DNA of 64,000 nt. Source: CAVPCY01 sp963770765 (GTDB lineage Bacteria > Actinomycetota > Coriobacteriia > Anaerosomatales > PHET01). Of this stretch, positions 37,032-45,909 are shown one piece after another. The stretch's first letter is position 1. Every line of letters starts with the position of its first letter. The position numbers and the translations under genes were made by a program. The stretch is taken from the NCBI GenBank assembly GCA_963770765.1, contig CAVYQS010000009.1, forward strand, positions 7,420 to 71,419, in the 5' to 3' direction. A model generated the notes under the pieces. It made no database searches and was not told where the DNA came from. It saw only the letters and a program-made list of their open reading frames with translations.

Positions 37032-37939
37032 CGCGCGGAAGCCTCGTTTGCAGGCAGGGCGTCGTCGGCTGTCTCTCCGGCGGGCTTCTTGACCCACTCC
37101 GAGGCCTCTCCGCGCCCTCGAGCCCACTCATACGTCTCGAACGAGTCGAAGTCGCAGTGCGCGCACCACGGTGTGGGCTTCATCAGGAAGTCGATCGCGT
37201 CATCTCCTGTCACGTCGCCCCAGATCGAGATCGAATCGGCGTCGACCGGCTCGATGCCTTCGATGCCGAAGCGCTTGCTCAAGATGTCCGCGTACGCGCT
37301 GTGCGCGCACGGGAAGAGCTTGCCGTCGCGCACGATCGCGCAGTTGCTGAGGCCCCGGCACCGGTCGAACGACTTCGCCGGATCGCAACTCGCGGTCACG
37401 TCGAGGGGGATCTTGAAGAACTCCTCGGCGGGCTTCATCCACTCGACCTTCACGCCGTGTTCGAGACCCAGGGCGTCGATACGCTCATGGTCGATGTTGA
37501 TCGGGTAGGAGTCGCACAGCAGAGTCGTGTCTCGGTCGCGTGAAGCGTCTCCCAGAACGACTCGGGCATGCGGGTGACGAGGATGCCGTTGGTCATGAGC
37601 GACAGTCTCGTGGCGGGGAAGATACGCCGGGCCTCGCGCACGAACGCTTCCACCTCTGGGTGCAGCAGCGGCTCGCCGCCCAGCAGGTACATCTGCTCGA
37701 TACCTTCGAACAGCTCGGCGAGGCGGGTCAGATCCTTCATCGTCGCCGAGAGGTCTGCGAACACCGGCTCGCTGATACTGCTGTAGTGCTCGCAGCCGCG
37801 ACAGTTGAGGTTGCAGTGGTCGGTAACGTGGACATCGAGGTGGAAGAGGGTAGGGCGCTTGTCGCGTGAGTGTGCGTCTCACGGCGCGATGCACGGCTCC
37901 CTCGCGCGAGACAAGTGACTGGACGTAGTACCTGCGCAT
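37028..37939 (-). pseudogene. Radical SAM protein with C-terminal cysteine cluster, frameshifted (paralogue 2)
   Basis: Starts MRRYYVQSLVSREG at 37939. Frame changes near 37870 reach DVHVTDHCNLNCRGCEHYSS (cluster motif) and MYLLGGEPLLHPEVE. A second change near 37530 reaches CDSYPINIDHERIDAL, CRGLSNCAIVRDGKLFPCAH and PWCAHCDFD. The same domain order and spacing as paralogue 1 show a tandem duplication. The stop overlaps the paralogue 1 ATG. Both copies are broken at similar places, which suggests read mis-assignment between repeats. Confidence 0.7.
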
Positions 37940-37959
37940 CACCGTCGGAGCGAAGTCGA

Positions 37960-39867
37960 TTAACCGTCGACTCGGGCAAGACCCGTTCTTCGCGGCTCGT
38001 CGTACTCCCCTCTGGGAACTCCGACCGTCACGGCGTGCCACCCGACAGCAGCTCTTCGCGCTTCTCGCGTGAACTCAGGGTCGCCAGGGAAGGCCGCGAG
38101 CGCCTCATCAATCGCGGCGAGGTGGGCGTCGGCTTGATACGCAGGGTAGCCCTTCGAGGCTGCATACAGGTCGATGCGCAGGCTGTGGAAGAGCAGCTCG
38201 CGCGGTGTCTCCAACAGCGCCAAGCGCAGCTCCGCATCGATCTGGGCGGCAGTCTCTTGGGCCAGCGTGATGTCATCTCCTGTCAGGATGGCGCGGTTCG
38301 CATTGATCTTCGCGAAGTAGTAGTTCGTGCTCAGCCGCGTGTCCCACGGCGTCAGCCGCAATGACTCCTCAAGGTGAGACCTCGTATCCGCGTAGCGCGC
38401 GAGCATGAGGTGTCTGCTGCTAGCGAAAGCGAGCGACGTGCCGTACAGCCCCACGCCGATGAGGGCCAGCGCGAGCACCCCTCCGACTATCGCAACGACG
38501 CGATGCCCGTCAATCGGCCTCAGAGTAGGGGAGAGCACGACGCCTATCACCAGGAAGACAGAGAACACGAACGGCAATGTGAGCACCGAGAATAGCGACG
38601 TCACCAGGATTGCCACGAGTGCAGCAACCCAGCCCGCGTACACCGAGCGGGTTCCCGAAGCGGCCGGGTTCGCCCCCAGCCACCGCAACGCCGCGCTCAG
38701 TGCCAGGTACAGCAGCGCGCCCAGCGCGAGCAGCGCCGGGATGCCGAAGATGCCCGCGACCATCAGCACTCCGTTGTGCGGATCCTGCAGTACCATTCGA
38801 GAGGGTCCCTGGAAGAACAGGTTCTTCTGTACTTCGTAGGCGCCAAGCGCGAGGCGGTCAGCACCCGTGCCCAAGAGGGGCTGGTTGGCGATGATTCGCG
38901 CGGCATCGCCCCATAGCGTGATGCGGCCCGACGACAACCCGTCAAGACCGCCACCAAGCGAGCTGAATCGACTGGCGACCCCGCTCGGTCCGGCGACGAG
39001 CACTCCCAGAAGAACGATCCCAACGATTGCACCGCCAGCGACCAGAATCGCCCTGCCCGCAGGCCGCTTCCTGTCGCGCGCAATCAGGAAGTACACGATG
39101 AGCCCGACGATTATCCCGATCCAAGCAGCGCGCGTGAGCGTAACGAACGCAGTAAGCCCGCAGACTGCCGCGAACCCCGCCGCCGCCCATCGCTTCCACC
39201 CTCCCGGCTCTGCGACAGCGAGCGACAGCGCCACGATCGCAGGGGCGACGAGGTAGGTGCCCGTGTAGTCCGGGTTGCCCAGCGTCGAACTCGCGCGCAT
39301 GAGCATCCATTCCTGCACATTCGCGACTTGCATCCCCAAAGGGTCGGCACCCACCGCCTGCAGCAGTCCGATGAGCCCGACGCCCGTAGCGCCTCCGGCG
39401 AACGCCCAGGCCATGTGCCTTATGCGGTCGCCGGACGTCACGTACTGTCCCACCAGAAAGCACAGCCACAGGCACGTCAGCCACGTGACAGCCCCTGTCA
39501 TCAGCTCACTCGAGCCAAACCACGACATCACGGGCTGCGAGGCGAATGCCGTGGACGCTCCGATCAAGACCGCGAACACCGCCAACGCGATATGTGCCTT
39601 GCTGAGCCTCACGCGGCGTCCTGTGAGCGCCAGGTCAACCGCCCAGCCAGCCGTAGCGACGCCGGCGAGCACCAGCAGCGACAACAGCTTCGGCACCTGC
39701 ACGAAGTCCTCGGTGAACGACCATGTCCCACCTATGAGCCTGCGTGTGACCGAGGTTGTGAGGGGGAGCGCGGCCGCGCAAGCCAGCAAGGCGCCCCAGG
39801 CGATACGTCCTGCCCAGCCGGTTGGCAGGGGCGTCGTGGGGGAGTCCTTAGGTCGTGGAGTAGGCAT
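37960..39867 (-). CDS. O-antigen ligase-like membrane protein (Wzy/WaaL type)
   Basis: 635 residues from ATG 39867, preceded by GAAAGAGAG; longer readings upstream lack coding character. About 12 helices are followed by a soluble helical tail of about 140 residues (residues 495-635). ASSTLGNPDYTGTYLVAPAIV and GIGTGADRLALGAYE-like loops (GTGADRLALGAYEVQ) correspond to the Wzy_C/O-antigen ligase pattern. It should join or polymerise lipid-linked glycans outside the membrane. A paralogue with the same architecture lies at 59351. It is the first gene of a short minus operon with the two radical-SAM genes. Confidence 0.82.
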   Translation of the reverse strand: MPTPRPKDSPTTPLPTGWAGRIAWGALLACAAALPLTTSVTRRLIGGTWSFTEDFVQVPKLLSLLVLAGVATAGWAVDLALTGRRVRLSKAHIALAVFAVLIGASTAFASQPVMSWFGSSELMTGAVTWLTCLWLCFLVGQYVTSGDRIRHMAWAFAGGATGVGLIGLLQAVGADPLGMQVANVQEWMLMRASSTLGNPDYTGTYLVAPAIVALSLAVAEPGGWKRWAAAGFAAVCGLTAFVTLTRAAWIGIIVGLIVYFLIARDRKRPAGRAILVAGGAIVGIVLLGVLVAGPSGVASRFSSLGGGLDGLSSGRITLWGDAARIIANQPLLGTGADRLALGAYEVQKNLFFQGPSRMVLQDPHNGVLMVAGIFGIPALLALGALLYLALSAALRWLGANPAASGTRSVYAGWVAALVAILVTSLFSVLTLPFVFSVFLVIGVVLSPTLRPIDGHRVVAIVGGVLALALIGVGLYGTSLAFASSRHLMLARYADTRSHLEESLRLTPWDTRLSTNYYFAKINANRAILTGDDITLAQETAAQIDAELRLALLETPRELLFHSLRIDLYAASKGYPAYQADAHLAAIDEALAAFPGDPEFTREARRAAVGWHAVTVGVPRGEYDEPRRTGLARVDG

Positions 39868-40109
39868 GCACTCTCTTTCGGGACGAGCGCGCTGGTGAAG
39901 CGCAGGTTCGCGTATGCGCCACAGGATAACGCGTGATACCTCGAAACACGCAAACAACACGAGGCCGCACAGGTCGCTGGCACCTCAGTTGCTTCCTGTT
40001 TTGTGAATAGTTCATGAAGGTCGGTTAATTGGTTTGAGCGATGCTAGACTGTGTCCCGCCGCGAGAGCGGCTAGTCCTCACTGGAACACCTGATTGAGAG
40101 GGAAGTTTG

Positions 40110-40904
40110 ATGTCAGACTCGGATCTCATCCCCGATGAGAACGCTCAGCCTCAGAGTGCCGCCAATGCTCCTCGACAGGGCAAGAAGAAGAAGTCGATGT
40201 TTAAGGACCCCGTCGTGCGCTGGCTGGCGATCGTGGCCGGCGGTCTCGCCGTCCTGTATCTCGCCACCATCATCGGCGCCCTCCTCATGGGAGTTCTGGG
40301 CTCCACCGAGCCTCGTTCCAAGGTCGAGCGCGACCTCCAGTTCTACGAGGGCGCCGCTATGCGTTCGCCGGAGGATCCTCTGGTCTGGCGCCGGTACGCT
40401 CTCGCGCTGATGGCCGACAAGCAGTACAGCAAGGCGCAAGACGTCATCGACAAGGCGACCGAGGCGATCGACCAGACGGCGACGCAGGACATCCTGATCG
40501 CCCAGGCCGAACTCCACTTCGCGAAGAAGGACTACGCACAGGCGATCAAGACCGCCGAGGAGGCCCGCAAGAAGCTCACGACGGTCTATGAAGAGGCCAA
40601 GAAGAAGAAGGGGTCTCCCGAAGAGGCCTTGGGCAAGGAGATCAACGACAACTATTGGCAGGCACTGTTCATCACGGCGAAGTCTCAGAGAGAGTCGGGG
40701 CAAACCGAGGCAGCCCTGAAGTCGTTTGACGAGTACCTGGAGCAGTTCCCCACCGCCGCAGACGTGTTCATTGTTCGCGGTGAACTGCGCGCGGAAGCAG
40801 GAGACAAGGAGGGGGCCGAGGCAGACTACAAACAGGCCCTCATCTATCTTCCTGAAGACAAAGCGGCACTTGCAGGTCTGAAGAAGATCGGAGCAACACA
40901 ATGA
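40110..40904 (+). CDS. Membrane-anchored TPR protein
   Basis: 264 residues from ATG 40110 (a TTG at 40107 is also possible). A Lys-rich cytoplasmic start is followed by one helix (about residues 37-62) and then helical repeats: LVWRRYALALMADKQYSKAQ, ILIAQAELHFAKKDYAQA and ALKSFDEYLEQFPTAADVF. It has no catalytic motif. TPR proteins of this shape act as scaffolds, for example in cytochrome assembly (CcmI/NrfG-like). The stop overlaps the next start by ATGA, and the operon leads toward the hexaheme cytochrome. The assembly role is inferred. Confidence 0.75.
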   Translation: MSDSDLIPDENAQPQSAANAPRQGKKKKSMFKDPVVRWLAIVAGGLAVLYLATIIGALLMGVLGSTEPRSKVERDLQFYEGAAMRSPEDPLVWRRYALALMADKQYSKAQDVIDKATEAIDQTATQDILIAQAELHFAKKDYAQAIKTAEEARKKLTTVYEEAKKKKGSPEEALGKEINDNYWQALFITAKSQRESGQTEAALKSFDEYLEQFPTAADVFIVRGELRAEAGDKEGAEADYKQALIYLPEDKAALAGLKKIGATQ

Positions 40905-42190
40905 GCGATACCGTCGAGATGAGCGACGCAGCGTCCTCGCCGGCGCCCGAGGGTCCGCCCGAGAAGGTCGTCTCCAAGCGAGGCCGTCGGCTCCTGGTAG
41001 CCATCATCGTCATTCTCATGCTCACGCTGATCGGCATCTCCTTGGCCCTGCTCAACTTCGTGCTGCCGCGAGGAGAGATCGCCTCCGGCGACGATGCGGG
41101 CGGTCTGGTGTGGGTCAAGTCCATCTACGGATGGGGTTCGACACCTGAAACGCAGTTCACCGACCCCCGCGAACTGAGCATCTCGAGCGACGGGACCATC
41201 TGGGTCACCGACACGAGGTTCAATGAAGCACTCGCCTTCAACCCTGAGGGCAAGCTCCTCAACACCGTGGGCAAGGCCGCCAAGGAGCCCATCGTGGGCT
41301 TCGGACCTCTTGCGGTCGGGCCCGAGGGCGCCGTATTCATAGGCGAGCCCGAGATGGATCGCGTTCGCGTCTTCGAGTCGGACGGGAGCGATGCCGGGAC
41401 CTTCGGCATCCCCAACCCGGTGGACATCGACTTCCATGGCGGGACCATGGTGATCGGCACCAAGTTCGGGTTCTCGATCATCGACCCGGCTACCGGGCTT
41501 CCCAAGAAGGTCGTCGGCACGGTAGGCAAAGGCGACGACCAGTTCGACAACGTCAATGGCGTTGCAGTGGCGCCTGATGGCTCCATCTTCGTCGTCGACA
41601 CGTACAACAATCGTCTCAGCGCCTACGACAGCGACGGGGCGCGCAAGTGGCTGGTTGCCACGGGCGCGTCAGGGAACAAGGTCGATATCACCGGCGCAGG
41701 CTCGGTGGCTGCGTCCACCATCACCACCGCGCCCGCGAAGCTTCAGCTCCCGGCAGATGTGACGGTGGACGGCAACGGGCGTGTTGTGGTCGTTGACGCT
41801 TTCGACTTCAGCGTCTCCGTGTTCAACCCAGACAACGGCGAGCTGATCGCCAAGTACGGGGCGTACGGTGAGGACGACGGACAACTCGCCTACCCGTCGA
41901 GCATCGCCTACGACGAGCAGCGCGACTGGTTTGCGATCGCCGACTCCGGGAACTCGCGAGTTCAGATCGTGCGGATCCCCGATTCAGGGCGTCCTGACGC
42001 CCTGGCGGCGGCTCGCCGTTCGCTCTCCGGACCGCTGAGGGCGTGTCTCGTGCCATTGATCTTGCTGCTTATCGCCATTCTGGTCTACGTGGTCATGCGC
42101 GTGAGGCGCAAGCGCAAGGCCACCAAAGCGCTGGCATCCTCGCTCGCTGTCGCCACTCCGCCGCTGGAGGATGCACCGTCTGCCGAGTAG
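40901..42190 (+). CDS. NHL-repeat beta-propeller membrane protein
   Basis: 429 residues. One N-terminal helix (about 30-53) and one C-terminal helix (about 388-408, then a basic tail) bracket a propeller. Repeats of the NHL kind are visible: FTDPRELSISSDGTIWVTD, GVAVAPDGSIFVVDTYNNRL, VTVDGNGRVVVVD and YPSSIAYDEQRDWFAIADSGNSRVQIV. It is probably a periplasm-side or exterior protein interaction platform. NHL proteins are frequent neighbours of extracellular multiheme cytochromes in metal reducers. It overlaps the TPR gene and precedes a cytochrome gene. Confidence 0.8.
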   Translation: MSDTVEMSDAASSPAPEGPPEKVVSKRGRRLLVAIIVILMLTLIGISLALLNFVLPRGEIASGDDAGGLVWVKSIYGWGSTPETQFTDPRELSISSDGTIWVTDTRFNEALAFNPEGKLLNTVGKAAKEPIVGFGPLAVGPEGAVFIGEPEMDRVRVFESDGSDAGTFGIPNPVDIDFHGGTMVIGTKFGFSIIDPATGLPKKVVGTVGKGDDQFDNVNGVAVAPDGSIFVVDTYNNRLSAYDSDGARKWLVATGASGNKVDITGAGSVAASTITTAPAKLQLPADVTVDGNGRVVVVDAFDFSVSVFNPDNGELIAKYGAYGEDDGQLAYPSSIAYDEQRDWFAIADSGNSRVQIVRIPDSGRPDALAAARRSLSGPLRACLVPLILLLIAILVYVVMRVRRKRKATKALASSLAVATPPLEDAPSAE

Positions 42191-42224
42191 AACCCGGTTC
42201 TTTTGAGATTTCCGCGTGCAGATG

Positions 42225-42253
42225 TTGTGTACCTTAAGAAGAGTGTATATACT
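42225..42253 (+). promoter_or_regulatory. Promoter of the hexaheme cytochrome gene
   Basis: TTGTGT (42225-42230), 17 bases, TATACT (42248-42253). A hairpin GGGCAGGC-TAT-GCCTACCC (42265-42283, one mismatch) and two ribosome sites, AAGGAGGTG before ATG 42314 and AAGGAG before ATG 42359, follow in the 5' UTR. Confidence 0.6.
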
Positions 42254-42358
42254 TTGGTTCACTTGGGCAGGCTATGCCTACCCTTGAAATCCATCTCGGA
42301 AAGGAGGTGCGTTATGAAAGAGATGAACTCAGTAATCACCAACCAAGGAGTATCCAAC

Positions 42359-43416
42359 ATGAAGAAGAGCCTCATCGTTATCGCTATGGCGCTCGCGCTC
42401 GTCTTTGCCTTCGCCGCCACCGCCATGGCCGTTGGTCCGTTCTACGATGCTGCCGCCTATAACCCCAACTACCCCGGCTACCTCAGCTGGTCCTGGGCCA
42501 CCGCCGAACGCTCGGTGAAGTAGGTAGCCCGCACGGCAACTACACCACCACCACCAACAAGTGCCAGGTCTGCCACGCAGTCCACCGCGCCAGCGCTGTG
42601 GGCAACGTACTGACCGCAGTGCCGGACGCCTTCGCTGCCAACCGCACCAAGACCTGCGGTTTCTGCCACGGCGCCAGCAACTTCTCCGTGAAGACCGTTG
42701 CCGTCGCTGCTGACGGTACGATCAGCCCTCACGGCAACTGCAACCGTTGCCACATCGAGAGCCCCCACGGTGTCGGCTCGTCCGTGTACCCCGTGCTCAA
42801 GGAGCATCTCCTGAACACGCGTGCTGACGCTGCCATCGCCAACGACCTCGGCACCGGCTGCCAACGGCATCGTCACCGCCGACTTCGACTCGGGTTCGGC
42901 CAAGGGCATCACGCTCGGTACCGGCTACCTCTGTAACCAGTGCCACACCTCCGGTGGAGCCGGCATCAACACCGTCTACGCCGTCAACACCCCTGGCGCC
43001 ACTCCGGCCCAGAACGCCACCACCATCAACAACACGACCGGTCACCGCGTGACCGCCGTGGCCACCGATGACTGGAACGTCGATCGCCTCCTAAGGGCGC
43101 GTTCTTCACCGGTCGCATCGCGTACAACGACGCCAACAGCTGCCAGGCCTGCCACGACGCCAAGCGCGCCAACGGCGCCAATGCGTTCCCGCACGGCTAT
43201 GTCGACGCTGCTGGTGCCTACGCACCGAAGTCCCAGGCTGGCGCTTCGCTGATCTGGCTGACCACGGCCTCCTGAGCTGATGTCGCCCGGACGCTCGTCC
43301 CGACCCCTGGTTCCACTTCCGGCACCGCCGACGTCTCCGTTCTCACGGGTGACGGCACCTGCCTCAAGTGCCACGTCGCCATCGGCGGCACTGCTGGTGT
43401 GGGTATCAACTACTAG
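42359..43416 (+). pseudogene. Stand-alone hexaheme secreted cytochrome, frame broken
   Basis: ATG 42359 gives a clean 24-residue signal peptide (MKKSLIVIAMALALVFAFAA...) and mature start VGPFYDAAAYNPNY. It then reads through the whole repeated module with CQVCH, CGFCH, CNRCH, CNQCH, CQACH and CLKCH and at least seven extra His for distal heme ligands. Breaks lie near 42521 (one base missing), 42860 (one extra), 43086 (two extra) and 43273 (TGA in TCCTGAGCT). Repaired length is about 350 residues. The module here is the most diverged of the five, so it is not a recent copy. A strong terminator follows. Confidence 0.75.
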
Positions 43417-43463
43417 ATCTCCACAGCAGGAATCGCGCATCTCGCGATTCGAAGGTTAGACCA

Positions 43464-43500
43464 GATGGGACCGGCTCCTCGGAGCCGGTCCCATCTTTTT
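43464..43500 (+). terminator. Strong intrinsic terminator after the hexaheme cytochrome
   Basis: GATGGGACCGGCTCC pairs with GGAGCCGGTCCCATC (43464-43495) and is followed by TTTTT (43496-43500). Confidence 0.92.
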
Positions 43501-43622
43501 CATGCCGTATACTGTGGCGAGCATGTGAAGAGTCACTCGATCGCCCATCTTGGGCGTTATCTTTGCTAATACTCCCCGTAGGTTCGTGTTGTCTTCATCC
43601 TCCCGCTCCAGAAGAGGTGTAC

Positions 43623-44593
43623 GTGCGCAATCCGCTTGCCTATCGACTGGTCGTCGGCTTCCTAGCCGTTGTGGCTGGTGCTGTCGCGCTCTTCGTTGTG
43701 GCTGTCGGCACCACCGCCGCCCTTCAGCCTGGCTGCGAGGGCTGTCATCTCACAGGTGAGTTCGCCACGGCGACCGCCCGGAGCGCCCATGCCGAGGTCG
43801 AGTGCATCTCCTGTCATCCGGGTCGCAGCGTGCAGTCTCGAGTCCGTTTCGCCGCCACACAGGTCACGGGCATGTACGTGCCACTGATCGACATTGACCC
43901 GACGGTATCGTCGGTTGATTCCTCGCGGTGCCGCGCATGCCATGCAGACCAGCTCGCGCAGACGGTCACGAATGCCGGGCTGAAGATCAAGCATTCGAGC
44001 TGCGCAAAGACGAGGGAGTGCACCGCCTGCCATTCGCCTGCTGCTCATGGTACAGCCGTGTCGTGGCCCCGCACGGCCACCATGGACATGTGCTTCGACT
44101 GCCACGGTCAAAGTGACCTCTCTTCTGCATGCGATCTGTGCCATGACGCGAAGCTGCCCGCGGATCGCGTGCGCTCGGACACCTTCGCGGTTACTCACGG
44201 ACCCAACTACCTCAAGACTCACGGCATGGGGAACATGGATACATGTAGTTCGTGCCATGTGCCCGCCAAGTGCCAGAAGTGCCACGGGGCTGGGCTACCG
44301 CACGCCTCGGACTTCGTGAGCAATCATGCCAAGTCCGCCAACGACACGACTGCCCGCTGTACTGACTGCCATGCCAAGCAGTTCTGCTTGGATTGCCACG
44401 GGCTACCGATGCCTCACCCTGGGAAGTTCACGAAGGAGCACGGGGCTGTCGTGGATCGCAACGGCGATACGCTGTGCAGGCGCTGCCACGACCCCCAGGA
44501 CTGCACGCAGTGCCATGAGGACCACGTGCACCCCACGACCCTCGATCAGCTGGAGTCTCTGGGCGTGCAGGTCCCGGGGGTGGGTCGCAGTGA
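43623..44593 (+). CDS. Membrane-anchored dodecaheme cytochrome (second pair, first gene; one base missing near the end)
   Basis: GTG 43623 with AGAAGAGG five bases upstream. One N-terminal helix (about residues 9-30) is followed by 12 CxxCH sites: CEGCH, CISCH, CRACH, CTACH, CFDCH, CDLCH, CSSCH, CQKCH, CTDCH, CLDCH, CRRCH and CTQCH. As written, the frame passes the expected stop and runs to 44795. Adding one G to the run at 44576-44580 gives a Gly-rich end and TGA 44591-44593 overlapping the next GTG, exactly as in the 345-1358 paralogue. A homopolymer read error is the likely cause. It is probably the quinol-side or membrane-side electron carrier of the pair. Confidence 0.82.
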
Positions 44594-45843
44594 ACGGCGA
44601 CATCATCCAGCGGTTCTTGGAGATCGACTTCCAGCAGGCGTGGTTCTTCCTGACCGATACCTTGAGGAGCCCCGCCACGAATGTGACGGCGTTCGCCCTG
44701 ATTCTCGCGGCCATCACGGTCGTCATGATCGTGGTCGTCTTGATCCTGGTGCTTGTCTTCATGTCCGGGTCGGAAGAGGACGACGAGGACGATGAGGCGT
44801 CGGACGAGGTTGCTGCGCAGCGGGTTCCGGTGATCGTGGAGGTCGAGCAACGGCCGCTCACTCCCGAGGAGCTGCAGGCCGCGCGCGTGAAGCGCCTGGT
44901 AGGTTCACTGGTGTGGCTTCTCATCTTCGGTGCCGTATGGATCGTAGGTGGTGCCGTGAGCCGCGAGGACACGGTCTGCCTGTCGTGTCACAGCAACGCC
45001 ATACACACCGCGCGCATCGAAGACCGCGCGACCGATCCTCACGGCGAGACCGACTGCGTGTCGTGTCACGAGACGCCAAACATCGCTGCGAGTGTCACGT
45101 TGGCCGTTCCGGGTCGAGCGGTTCACTACGTTGTGGGATTCGTCCGCGCGCCGCTCGCGCGCGGCTTCGGCGCTCCCGTGGCGAACCGATCATGCAGTGG
45201 TTGCCACGAGGACATACTCACGGGGACCTTCGTGAACGAGACACGCGGAATCAAGGTGTCACACGTCGAGCCGCTCGAAGCGCGAGCACTGTGTTCTGAT
45301 TGCCATACTCCGCGACCGGGGACCGGCGTGATCAATCGGTTCACGGTTGGCATGGACCCGTGTCTGCGGTGCCACGATCAAGAGGTGGCTTCGGCCGAGT
45401 GCTCGTTCTGCCATACCAAGGACGTGGGGCTTGCGGTGCAAACGAGCGGCGAGTTCAAGCCGCAGAAGCACACCACCAACTTGGACTGCAGCGGTTGTCA
45501 CGATCAGACGTCTTGCGACGCGTGTCATGGTATTCGAATGCCCCACACAGTCGAGTTCATGGGAGTCGGGCATGCGCGTCCGGCTGTCGAGGACATCTGG
45601 TTCAACGATGGCAAGGTGTGCAAGCGCTGCCATACCGATCAGCGACGTCCGTGTTCCAAGTGTCACAATACGATGCCCTCGCATCCGCCCGGCTACATGC
45701 CCAAGGGCCATCAGGCTGCCGACCCGTACAATAACGGATGCGACCAGTGCCACGGCGCTCGTGCGTGGATAGTGGGCCGCAACTACTGCGGGGTGTGTCA
45801 CGAGCGGTACAACAAAGGTAGAGAGCCGCCCGTGAGCCAGTAG
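44590..45843 (+). CDS. Membrane-anchored dodecaheme cytochrome (second pair, second gene)
   Basis: 417 residues from GTG 44590. Helices at about 32-58 and 103-122 are separated by a very acidic stretch (SGSEEDDEDDEASDE), unlike the basic linker of the 1358 paralogue. Heme sites: CLSCH, CVSCH, CSGCH, CSDCH, CLRCH, CSFCH, CSGCH, CDACH, CKRCH, CSKCH, CDQCH and CGVCH. Overlap with the upstream gene shows coupling. The role is electron transfer at the membrane, inferred. Confidence 0.88.
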   Translation: MNGDIIQRFLEIDFQQAWFFLTDTLRSPATNVTAFALILAAITVVMIVVVLILVLVFMSGSEEDDEDDEASDEVAAQRVPVIVEVEQRPLTPEELQAARVKRLVGSLVWLLIFGAVWIVGGAVSREDTVCLSCHSNAIHTARIEDRATDPHGETDCVSCHETPNIAASVTLAVPGRAVHYVVGFVRAPLARGFGAPVANRSCSGCHEDILTGTFVNETRGIKVSHVEPLEARALCSDCHTPRPGTGVINRFTVGMDPCLRCHDQEVASAECSFCHTKDVGLAVQTSGEFKPQKHTTNLDCSGCHDQTSCDACHGIRMPHTVEFMGVGHARPAVEDIWFNDGKVCKRCHTDQRRPCSKCHNTMPSHPPGYMPKGHQAADPYNNGCDQCHGARAWIVGRNYCGVCHERYNKGREPPVSQ

Positions 45844-45909
45844 GATCGATTTCGAGAGGTAACCATGACGCCCTGCGGGTCCGGGGTGCACGGATGAGAG
45901 CGCGGATAC

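Noticed and set aside
42359..43416. Programmed frameshifting in the cytochrome genes
   Set aside because: Breaks lie at different places in each copy, in both directions and without slippery heptamers or a following pseudoknot. Sequence error or decay is simpler.
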